Positions 29,970-40,608 of a stretch of DNA of 64,000 bases are shown piece after piece (within the stretch, counting starts at the first letter, position 1; each line of letters opens with the position of its first letter). The stretch lies in assembly GCA_002786065.1 (NCBI GenBank), contig NHNY01000001.1, positions 310,001-374,000 on the forward strand, written 5' to 3'. The notes under the pieces are model-generated. The model was given only the letters and a program-made list of their open reading frames with translations, ran no database searches and was not told the origin of the DNA. Source of the stretch: Microcyclospora pomicola (Eukaryota; Ascomycota; Dothideomycetes; Capnodiales). Both the position numbers and the translations under genes were made by a program.

Positions 29970-32204
29970 ATGACGGCAGTCGCTCCTCCTTTGACCAGCA
30001 CCTCTCGTCTAGGATGGAGCTCGAATGGTGCTGATGGCTTCGGTGTCATGAGCGCCCCCGACGACAGAATGTTCGCTCCGAACCGCAAGACCGTCCAGCG
30101 CTCCAACTCCTCCTCCTCCATCGCCTCCACCAACTCGAACGCCTCCTCCACCTCGACCATTTCTGCATCGTCCGTCCAGACCAACGGGACGAGTGCTGGC
30201 ACGTCGGAAGCAGGCAGCTGGGCAGCGCGGAAGAAGCCAACGCGCGGGCTGTGGCCGCCAGGGAAAGCAGAGCCGGCTACCGGCCTCACAGCTGCACGTC
30301 CGCAGGCAATCAGCGCCACGAATGCGACGTCGACCGCGTCGGCGGCGATCTCGGCCTTGACTGGGCCGATGCTGCCCTCGCAGCAACAACTCGCGAATGG
30401 CGCCGGTCAGCAGAATGGCGTGTCTCGGAATCTGTCACAACCGGAGGCATCCGCCATCCTTCATCTACTTCCCATGAACGGCACATTCGAGCGCAAGACC
30501 ATCACTGTACCATACTATCCCGACGTACTACGAATCGGGCGACAGACCAATCAGAAGACCATACCCACGCCTCTGAATGGATACTTTGATTCGAAGGTGC
30601 TCTCCCGCCAGCACGCGGAAGTATGGGCGGATCGTCAAGGGCGTATTTTTATCCGGGATGTGAAGTCGAGCAATGGCACATTTGTCAACGGCATGCGATT
30701 GAGCCAAGAGAACAAAGAGTCGGAACCGCGGGAGCTTCGAGAGCAAGACTTGTTGGAGCTCGGTATTGATATTGTCTCAGAGGACCAGAAGACCGTGGTG
30801 CATCACAAGGTGGCTGCGAAGGTGGAACACGCGGGCGTCTACGGTCAAGGCAATGATGCGCTCAACTTTGGTGACTTGGATCCGAACACAAACGGCGCGC
30901 TCATGGTAGGGCCCCATCCGATGAAGCGTAGTGGAGTACAGGGCTCCATGAACGTTCGTGGCGGTTCGGGGAACCAGGGAATGAACCAGGGAAGCGTCAG
31001 TCTGGGACCCATGAACCCGCAGCCCATCCGGACCTGGCTATATCCTGTGACCCCAGAAAACATTGTCAAGAAGATGACGGTATGTGTTGATCTACAATCT
31101 GTATGAGATACATGCTGACTGATGTAGGCCGAAACGAGATATGCTATGCAGCAGTCACAGAATCTTGCACGAGCGAGGCAGGCCATTGAAGCAATTCTGG
31201 GAAATAAGCTGGAAAGTTTCAAGGAGAAGGAGGTAAAGACCGGGTCCGAAAGATCTCGTACTTCGCCAACCAAAGCGAAGGGAGACTTGAAAGCACATTT
31301 CATGGAGCCTCCGGCACCTCCTCCTCAAGTCCCGCTACCTGAAAAGCCAGATGTTGCACGTGCCTTGGCTGATCCAGTCATTATGCCTTTGCTCAGACGC
31401 AACGACACAGCACGAGCACCTTCAGCTAACAGTTCTCCCACACGTAATGACCATTCTGGTGACATACTCAGGTTGTGCGAGGAGCTCAAGATCGCTAAAG
31501 GCGAGCTGAGCAGCCAAAGCGCACGCATGATGAACCTGGAGAAGGAGTTGGCACAGGAACGAAGTGCACGGGAAAGTGCCGAAAAGCGAGCACAACGACT
31601 TGAACGAAGAGACTCGCCGAGGGGCACCATGCCACCCAGCATTGCCACGGAAGCAGAACAGGATTCAAGCTTCACGGATTCAGCGCCTGATCTCGAATTA
31701 CAGCTTACTCGCCTTCAGATTTCGATGGATGATATGAAGCAGCAAATGGAAGTCTATCGGCAACGTGCTGAGCTGGCAGAGTCAGAACGAGATGAGGCGC
31801 AGCAGAGTCTTGCGCAGATGGTTGAGCAGAAGCGGAAAGACAACGCTGAGATGGAGAGCGCTGGTTCGCCTTCGAAATCGACGAAAGCCGATCGCAGGAT
31901 CATACCAAAGGTTGTCGAAAAGGCGGCGGAGCTTAACGGACATGCTGTTTCCCCATCGCCGGCCAGTCCCACAAGTGAAACTTTACGCGAGCATGCAGGA
32001 CTTGAGGACGGCCAACCTATCACGCAGGAACAGGCCAAGATCATTACACGGCTGCTTACACAAGAGGTTCTCGGGACCGCAACATACCCCATTGACGGTA
32101 ATCTAACATACTACGGTCGACCCTACGGAAGTGCTGCAGCAGTGGTCCTTCTCGGCTTCCTCGTTATGACATATGTTAATGGTTGGCCGAAAGTCGAGAA
32201 ATGA
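29970..32204 (+). CDS. FHA-domain, tail-anchored protein of the SLMAP/Far9-Far10 (Vps64) family
   Basis: Two exons, 29970-31079 and 31128-32204 (48-nt intron, MT|AETRYA), 728 residues. A Ser/Thr-rich disordered N-terminus precedes a clear FHA domain at about 170-265: LRIGRQTNQKT, SRQHAEVWADRQGRIFIRD, KSSNGTFVNG, which bind phosphothreonine. A central coiled coil (LCEELKIAKGELSSQSARMM, then QLTRLQISMDDMKQQMEVY) follows, and the C-terminus has one hydrophobic segment, AAAVVLLGFLVMTYVNGW, as a tail anchor. This domain order matches yeast Far9/Far10, mammalian SLMAP and Sordaria PRO45, the membrane-anchoring subunit of the STRIPAK phosphatase-kinase complex on ER, nuclear envelope or mitochondria. 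STRIPAK controls cell fusion and fruiting in filamentous fungi; that role here is inferred. Confidence 0.88.
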
Positions 32205-33247
32205 GCGATCTGTCAACGGATGGTTAGGATCTTCGACGAGACCTGACGCAGGCATACAATGTCACCACAATCACTCCTGAATAAGCGTTTGCCTTCAGAT
32301 CACTGGTGGTTGTGGCGATGCTCTCAGAATTGATACGCCGCCGATACTCAGCGTACAAGTTCGGCAATAAGGACTCCGACGTAATTTGGTCGTGGCCCCT
32401 ACTGAGACGAGCGATGAGCAAGCAGGGTCAAGACAGCTCTCAAGTCTGCTGCCAAGCCTGCAGTCCTCACTCGTGTGACGATTGCTGACGAAGGCAGGTG
32501 TCTGGAGTTGCAAAGAATGTGCTCTCGTTTCGCTGCAGCTCATGGATCGAAGTCACCAGAGCTCGACACACACACCGATTCACGACGAGGAAAAGGCGCA
32601 GAAGTGCATACCATGTTATGTGCTGCGCCCAATATTTTAGCTCGACACACGGAACGGCTTGTACGAACGTTTGGGATACCAAGCTCTGTAGGGACGAAGC
32701 TAGGTACCGCCTCATTCTATCCTTCGTTCAGCTGTCTTCATATTTGACGACCATTCAGAAGCATATTTGCGTATGGTTTCACCACGGATAGCAAACTTGG
32801 CAGAGCGTGCTCGGGAAAGTTGATATTCGTTTGGGACACATAGCTGGCGTTCACTGAGCCAGTCATTAGATTCCTTTTGTTTCCGGCGTTATGGAATACG
32901 GCGTGACTGGCAATGGGGTGGGCACACTGTATATAGACGACCATTCACTTTCCGTATACCGATGAAAGGCCTTAAGTGCGGCCACCATGTCAACCGTCTG
33001 ACACGTCTCAAACATGTATTATGCGGCGCATCTAAAATATTGTATCTACGTATGGTATGTTGGGTGCATTAACCAAGCAATACGACATGTAAATGTTCTG
33101 CCAAGAAACCTCGCTTGGCGGCTTTACTTCGGTAGATCACACGCCGGACGGGAGTGACCGAAGCGACGAAATTGGAGCCCACACGAACATCGAAGAACTT
33201 CAAGCGACGAAAGCCCACGACGACATCGACCCGACAACACCGCCACA
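32205..33247. other. Intergenic upstream of eL37
   Basis: About 1 kb without recognisable gene. The last 150 bases are the likely ribosomal-protein promoter. Confidence 0.5.
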
Positions 33248-33846
<599 letters not shown>

Positions 33847-35414
33847 ACGCACATGAACCCAGCGATGGATTTCTGAGAAGAGATGGATTGGATCGCAGTC
33901 GAGCGAGGAAGTGATGGCGGGATGACGGGAGCATTTTTGACGGTGGTTGCGGAGTTTCTTCCAAAGTCTTCACACGTTATGGATTGCTGCTTCGAAAATA
34001 TGGGGTTGCGGCAGGGCGTAGGACTGCTATAACTACTGGACTGAGTAGCTCACTCTTGCCATATGGATGCTGGAGAGGTAGCGAAAAGTTATGAAACACA
34101 TCGTCAACATCACCAATGCGCGTTCATCCTTGTCGGGCTTTTGTGCTAGATGCTCGTTCAATGCCATCTCTGATCTTTACGAAGGATTGCTGGCATCCCT
34201 ATCACCTCGCGAGTGAAGTATGATGTTGCGTTGTCCTTGGTCTGGCATTTTTGTTGCTTTACGTTCGTCCATTACCTCCGCCGCAAGCAGGATGCAGCAC
34301 GTACAATTCTCCTGTCACCACCACCACCACTCCGCATTACTTTACAGACCCTCTCAGACCCATACATCCCTGCTCCTTGCAAAGCCACGTCGACTTCCCC
34401 CACGCTTCTCCGTGCCTCCTACAGGTATTCATATGCATGACCTCCCATCGAACACAGTGAGCCTCCCTCCCGCCCCAATGGCTGGGCGAAACCTCAAGCA
34501 TCCAGATCCGAGCCAAGTTTTGTAGAGACTTCATCACACACCAATCGCGCGAGGCCAAAGACACCTCAGGTCAGATCAATCGGCAATTAGTCGGGATGAA
34601 CGTGCCCGACGGACAGTATCCAATTCCGTGGCTGTAGAGTATGATCAGGTGCGTGCTTGCTCCAGCATATTCTCTCCATCCGATGGATCCCTACCATAGG
34701 TGCAGTGCTGTCCTCCACCTCAATATTAATCCTAGGTAGGTACCTTACGAGTATGTGCGTGAACATGTATCCAAGAAAGCAGAAAGCAGCTACTATTGGT
34801 CTACCAGAATTGCTTATCAAGGTAGGTACCTAGGTATCGCGGTTGAATTAACACGATAATGCCTTGGATGATTTTGTTACCGTGTAGTAAAAGGTACTTC
34901 GGGAATTGTGAGCTGGATCTATTCTTTACTAGATGAGGTAAGGCAAGTAAGGTAAAAGGACGATGCATTCTGTCTTGTGGCTATCAGTACTCGAAGCCGA
35001 AAGTTGCCATGTTTGACGCGGTGCCGGTTTGAATGGCGATGATCTTGGCTTCGAGTCTTGGAGAATAGGTGAGAGGACCTCAGATCGGGATGCTCAATGA
35101 TGCTATGATGATTCCATTGGATTACAAGTTTGACTCCAAACACCACACCAAATTGAATATGCGTAACAAAACACCTTGTTTGGCAATCACTGTACAGCAG
35201 ACGCAGATCAACGCCTCGGAATTTTTAGGGAAGTGTGCAGAAGGTCACGTCCGAGTATGGTGAGCCAGTTACGTCTGTCAAAATAGTTCTTCGGCAGGAG
35301 TCTGGATAGCTCAGCATACCCGATGTCTGACTACTCCCCACATGTCGCTCCAACCAATTCGTACTCAGGTGGCGATCAAGGAAGTCGTCTAGCCAGTGAC
35401 AACAACCACAACAA
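33847..35414. other. Gene-poor region
   Basis: About 1.6 kb without a supported gene. Carries two copies of an AGGTAGGTACC-type motif (34731-34744 and 34819-34839). The plus frame at 34220-34525 has His-rich low-complexity translation and is not called. Confidence 0.5.
34731..34839. repeat. Paired AGGTAGGTACC palindromic motifs
   Basis: cctaggtaggtacc at 34731-34744 and aaggtaggtacctaggta at 34819-34836 share a partly palindromic core (CCTAGGTA / GGTACC). Related strings recur near 44145 and 44259. Origin unknown; such motifs are common in intergenic DNA of Pezizomycotina. Confidence 0.6.
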
Positions 35415-35845
35415 CTATGCGGACTGCTCGCTGACATACTCATCCCACGCCGCACTGCCCTCTTCCTTGTCAACACAGAAGCACAAGAACTTCGCCTTGG
35501 TGATGTTATAGTCAGTCAGTCCCGCCGCATACATCCGCTGCATCACCGGGCTGTCTAAATCGTCGAGCATCGTGTACGCTGCACAAGTCCAGTACACGAT
35601 GATGCCGCCGTACTCGTGCAATTTGCCGGCCATCGTGAGCAGCATGTCCTCGAAGTGCTGCTCCGTGTGCGTGCCGCCGGTCCACAGGGCGGACAGATCT
35701 TGGTGGAGGGTCGCCTCGTCGGGCACGCGAACGAGCTTGTTGGAGACTGGTGATCGTTAGCTCGGACTCGATATGTTGCTTGGGAGGACTTACTTTTGCT
35801 GAAACTCAGCTGGCGCAACTCATCGTTTCGAGGAGTTCCTGACAT
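35415..35845 (-). CDS. Unrecognised small protein, tandem paralog A
   Basis: Two exons, 35794-35845 and 35415-35746, with a 47-nt intron (GTAAGT donor, CAG acceptor) joined in phase 1; 127 residues starting MSGTPRNDELRQL. The ATG at 35845 is the first in frame; codons upstream are open but without ATG. The second exon encodes a compact domain: VPDEATLHQDLSALWTG, GGIIVYWTCAAYTMLDD, LTDYNITKAKFLCFC and finally DKEEGSAAWDEYVS. No signal peptide or membrane segment. Its neighbour at 36273-36908 is clearly related: the second exons have exactly the same length (332 nt), the same intron phase, and a nearly identical C-terminal block. I know no named family for it. Confidence 0.7.
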
Positions 35846-36272
35846 GTTTTCGTAGATCGTTGTCGGCTCCTCTAGGCTGTCAGCTCTAGGCGTTTTCGAT
35901 GTGTCTAACAGCAAGTGTTGTATTGTAGTTAGTAGGATGGGGTATTTGGTCTTCTATATAAGAGCTTTTAAACCTCGAAGGTCACGCTAGTTTTGCGGAT
36001 CTGCTTGTGTAACGCTGTTGTGCTGGCATGTGTGAGTGCACTTCCTACTTCTGCAGCACCACCTTGTCTAGCATGCCCGATCAGTATCAATCACGAAGCT
36101 GAGCTTGGATGGTGAACCCCTGAGAGTGGTGAAACTGGTTACATGTTACAAGTTTGTGGAAATAGCCCGATGCGTCTGTGACATCCAGCTCTTGGCAAGG
36201 GTCCATGATTGAGCATGCCAGATGCCAACATTCTCCCATGTGAGACTGAGTGAGCTGTAAGACTGTTGAAGA
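35846..36272. other. Spacer between the tandem paralogs
   Basis: Promoter region of paralog A and 3' flank of paralog B. A TATA-like ctatataag stretch occurs near 35953, about 110 bases before the paralog A start. Confidence 0.5.
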
Positions 36273-36908
36273 TCACAGCGCTACGCCGATATCACTGACA
36301 TACTCATCCCAAGCAGCGCTGCCTTCTTCCTTGTCGATGCAGAAACACAGGAATCTTTCTTTGGTGAGGTCGTACTCAGTCTCGTCCGCGCCATACACCT
36401 GTTGCCGGGATGTATGGGCGCCCTGCAGCTGGTCCTGTGCCATTCTAACCCAATAGATGATGATGCTTTGATAGTCGCACATGCCCCGGTCCAGCCAGAG
36501 CAGCCAACCTTTGATGCGCTCGATTGCATCCTGGTCGGTAAAAAGTGGTGCCAGTTCCCGTTCGAGCGTCGCCGCGTCTGGGAGCATGACCACTTTGGTG
36601 AGGACTGTTCACGTATCGGTCAGCTTGAAACTCGAGTATGCGAGGCATTGGAGACGAGAAGGTCTGCTCTTGATGACAGAAATACATGGCTGGGGAATCA
36701 TGCCTTTGGAAGTCTCAGACATGCTTGTGACAGAATCGAATGCTTGCGTATTGTTGACTTGGTCGAATGCTGCTGGTTTTGCGGTACTTGGTTGAATAGG
36801 TGGAACTCCTGCTTCAGTGGTGTGCATAGAGCCTTTATACAAGTTTGCAAGCATACGATACCTCCCTGACTCTGCGCGGCGATATGTGGTCATGCTGTTC
36901 TGGCGCAT
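36273..36908 (-). CDS. Unrecognised small protein, tandem paralog B
   Basis: Two exons, 36686-36908 and 36273-36604, joined in phase 1 through an 81-nt intron (GTATTT donor, CAG acceptor), 184 residues. The second exon matches paralog A end to end without gaps: MLPDAATLERELAPLF, IIIYWVRMAQDQLQG, ETEYDLTKERFLCFC and DKEEGSAAWDEYVS. The first exon is longer than in paralog A and not clearly related apart from an MSET/MSGT stretch; the true start may be the internal ATG before SETSKG, giving a protein close to paralog A in size. The donor is weak, so the first exon is less sure than the second. Function unknown. Confidence 0.65.
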
Positions 36909-38608
36909 GTGAGTATTTTGTCCCCTTCGATATCACCACTTCATAACGCACATTTGCTCAGTGAAGAACTGGCCAAAACCCCGTGTCTGACAGGACTGGA
37001 AGGCTCAGACAGGCATGACCGTAACGAGTCCTGAAAGCGATGTCTGACGCTGGCACGCACCACTTGCTCTGTGTATCAAGCATGCCGCGAATGTGAGGCC
37101 TTTTCTTCACGAAGTCCTCAACCTGTTGTGTGCATCACTTCGAGGCTGCCATGGAGTGGAAGCATAGATGGAGCTGATTGGAACCCTTCCGTACGACTTG
37201 CTGTTGACAGCAGAAGGCATGAATGATCAACAGGCGTAGCGACAGGCAGTGACCGACTTGCTATGCGCTGGAATCCGTGGAGACATATGTCCACGGTACA
37301 TGGCGTGCGGTGAATTTACTCCATGAACACGGCTTGCGGATGTGGACTTGGGTCTGACCAGGAATTCTTCACTGTTGCTGCATCGGCCGGTGTCGAGGAC
37401 TTGTTGCCATTGGTATCGAGCATCGTGTGGATGGAAGTTTATATCGAATTTTACCACGCATGATGTTGATATCCTTTCACACGGCAGACTGCTTTATTCT
37501 GAGCCACACGCCGCAAGTCCTGGCCACTTTGGTTCTTCTTCGGTCCCGAGATCAATGAACCTTGGCGGCGCTGGGAAAGTCAATTGTGCAGGTTGTGAGA
37601 TTTATCTCCCAAAGACGTCGAAGTTTTACTGCTGATCGATGCCACTGTCAGACACCTCAGCGACGGTCAATGGCATCACAAGAAGCAACAGACGTTCCGC
37701 GAATGCCACGAGCTACATTCTTATACAACATGTAACAATGAGGTCGTGGATCTGATCGACCGAAGTACCGCGGTACATGTCTGCCAGTCAAGCGCCGCAG
37801 CGGGAAGATCCGAAATGAGACCTCACGCCTCGACAGCAGTGCCAGTCGCCGTGTGTGTGCCTCTCCTTTCCATCTGCAGTGTCCTACCCACCCCGACGCA
37901 GATCCTCATTCGCATGGAAGTCTCAAGCACTTCTGTCTTTCAGCAGTGCTGAGTTGATCGCCTTGGGATCTGTAGAGAGATCAGCATGTCGTTGATCCCC
38001 CAAGGATCGTAGCGCGACCTAGCATTGCATAAAAATATACGTCGACAAAGCCATACACGTTGCGACAAGATAGCACCAACCCTACAAGGCCTGGAGAATC
38101 GACGGATTGTGCGATCCGAGTCCCCCTTGCATGCCGGATGCGTCCAGCCCTGCACGACTTGCCATCAGATTCGTAAAGCCGTTGCTAGATTTGACCCAAA
38201 GCAGCTGCAATCTGTTCGCGGAGAAAGTTTAAGTCCCGAATGTCTCCAACGGCCGTCATCACGATTGATCAGTTCAGCCGCATCGCTGCACTGGCGTCCT
38301 ACAGACTTTCGTGTCGTGAAAGTCAGATGGATGTGACGACTCTGCCACCGTCTGGCCGTAGTCCTGCAGATGGGCGTCAAGCCTCATACTCTGGGCCCTC
38401 TCCTCCTCGCGACGGAGACTTCACGTCTCCATTCACCAACATGTTTTGCGCGCCATCGCTCTTTTGAGGCGCATTCCATTTCTTATTCTCACTCTCGTTG
38501 AACGTACATTCCTTTTCAATCATTCCATTACAATCGCGGTTTGAAACGAGTAATCGCAGCCCCACCGATCAACCGCCTCTCGAGCGCTCTCCACTGGGCT
38601 CACATACG
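36909..38608. other. Gene-poor region
   Basis: About 1.7 kb without a supported gene, repeat family or RNA. Short frames on both strands look random. Confidence 0.5.
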
Positions 38609-39884
38609 ATGGCCTCAGACTCGCAAACCTGCTACATGATATCCGATAACTACGTTTCTTCTTCGAACCAATACTTCGCATGCGGGAATCCTTCCAGCGC
38701 AGGAGGACAGTCATGTTGCTTTGCTGGGGACTACTGCATGCAAGATAACATCTGCTACTACACAGACAGTGTGGTCAATGGGACGGGATACTATATGGCC
38801 GGGTGTACGGACCCAACGTGGAGCGACCCGGGCTGTCCGCAACAATGCAGTGAGTGGGAATGAAGGGTGTTGCGATCAGGCGAGGGACCTTGCTGATGGT
38901 TGTGTCATAACAGCATCTGAGTACGACGGCACCATAATCTACGACACGACGAACGCGCATTGGGATTGCTGTTCGAGTACCGAGGATACATTGAACTGCC
39001 AGCAGCCGTCGGGTTTCATCGTCAATGCCCCTGCACCAGATCAACTCGTTCTGTTGCGGAACCTGAGTACTCCTGTACCATTGCCGGCGCTGACGACCGG
39101 CATTGGCGCCATCTCCACCACCGTAGCAGGAGGATTCAGCACAGGGACCGCCACTGCATCAAGCACAGCAACGTCCGCCACAGCAACGCTTGCGTCCACC
39201 TCCACGCCAACCTCTAGCCAAAGCACAGCAAGCCTGAACGGCGGCACTTTGGCCGCAATAACCATCTCCATCATCGGCGCAATCGCGTTCCTCCTAGCGA
39301 TCTTCTTCATTGCTCGCCGCCGTAACCGCAACAACAATGCCATCCCTCACCGCTCTCTCTCGCCCAACATCCAACACGACAGATACAACGAGTTGAACCG
39401 CAGCTTCGCCTTTCCCTCTCCCGGCAGCGACCCGCAATCCTCGCCGCAATTCTACCCCTTCCCTTCGCCTACCATGATGGAGATCCACCAATCGCACGCC
39501 AACCCGTCCCACCAACAATACCAGGCTCCCTACCAACACCACCCCTCCGACACCTCGCTTCCGCTCGCCGAAGCCGAGAGTCCCGGCCTGGTCCCCTACC
39601 ACTTCCCCCCGGCCTCGCCACACTTCGCCCCCGTCCCCGCCCGCGACAGCCACGAGCTGCCCATGAGCCCGCGCGACGAGCAGGTGGCGCGCTCGCAGAG
39701 CCCGCGCCCGCGCTTCAACGGCTCCGCGCTCGAGCTCGAGGGCGACCTGGCCAAACGTGGCGAGCTGCCTGGTAGTGCCCCGCCGCGGCGTCCGTTCTCC
39801 TTCGAGCCGGCCTACGTGCCGCGTAGCCCGCGGAGTCCTGGAGGTAGTCGATTACGGGAGACGGAGGGGTTTTCCGCCATCTAG
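38609..39884 (+). CDS. Cys-rich single-pass surface protein with Pro-rich cytosolic tail
   Basis: Two exons, 38609-38849 and 38914-39884 (64-nt intron, GTGAGT donor, CAG acceptor), 403 residues. The N-terminal 120 residues hold about 13 cysteines in spaced pairs (QSCCFAGDYCMQDNICYY, GCPQQC, HWDCCSS), like the ectodomain of fungal membrane proteins of unknown function. A Thr/Ser/Ala-rich, mucin-like stalk (TATASSTATSATATLASTST) leads to one transmembrane helix (LAAITISIIGAIAFLLAIFF) followed by RRRNR, fixing the tail in the cytosol. The tail is Pro/Ser/His-rich and disordered. There is no obvious signal peptide before the Cys-rich part. A sensor-like role similar to WSC/Mid2 proteins fits the architecture but is inference. 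Confidence 0.78.
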
Positions 39885-40608
39885 AAGAAAGCGGTGGGCG
39901 TTGTTGGAAGGCATGGAACGGGATATGGGACTTGATGATGAAACGACTTCTTTTGGATATATGTCTTTTTCCCATTCGTCATGGTGGCATGGCGAGGCGA
40001 GCAGTGTGGTCGCATGCGCGACTCGAGCGCCATCGCGGTAGAAGATCGAACCGCAGAATAAGGAGGAGGAGAAGAAGAAGAAGAAGAAGAAGAAGAAGAA
40101 GGAGGAGGAGGAGAGGGGAATGTAATGAGAACCTACCTATAATCAATCTGACCCGGACACTGTACAAGAACATGAAGTGACCTTTACATCGCACATGCGA
40201 GCTGTACATGCAGTTCATGCACGCGTGATGGCATGAATCACAATAAATCCACCAGTGAAACAAGTATGAGATTGTGTCACAGTTTTCCATTTCCTTTGAT
40301 TTCCTTTCCCTTTCCCTATCTAGCCGTTTGCGTGTGCATATGCGGATGCGGATGCGTGTATATATCGCACAGTGCCCGCCCCTGAATCCCCAGTCCCCAA
40401 GCCTAAGTATCCGTTCCGGACCATCCGTCAGTCGCCCACGGAAGGAACACAAAACGCCATCGCTTACAAGAAATATGCCATTGCTCGCTGTAACCCGAGG
40501 GAGGCTTTGTTACTACATCAAACCTCTCCCATGAGCGCTGTAGACTGCCCATCCCATGCAATTCATGCCGTCAACATGCTTTGCCGTGACGTGTCGATAT
40601 CAGCAACA
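39885..40608. other. Convergent intergenic region with GAA/GGA microsatellite
   Basis: 3' flanks of the surface-protein and PalI genes. Only the purine microsatellite at 40061-40117 stands out. Confidence 0.6.
40061..40117. repeat. (AGG)n(AAG)n(AGG)n microsatellite
   Basis: Uninterrupted purine trinucleotide tract: about four AGG, ten AAG and four AGG units. Lies between convergent genes, outside coding sequence. Confidence 0.95.
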
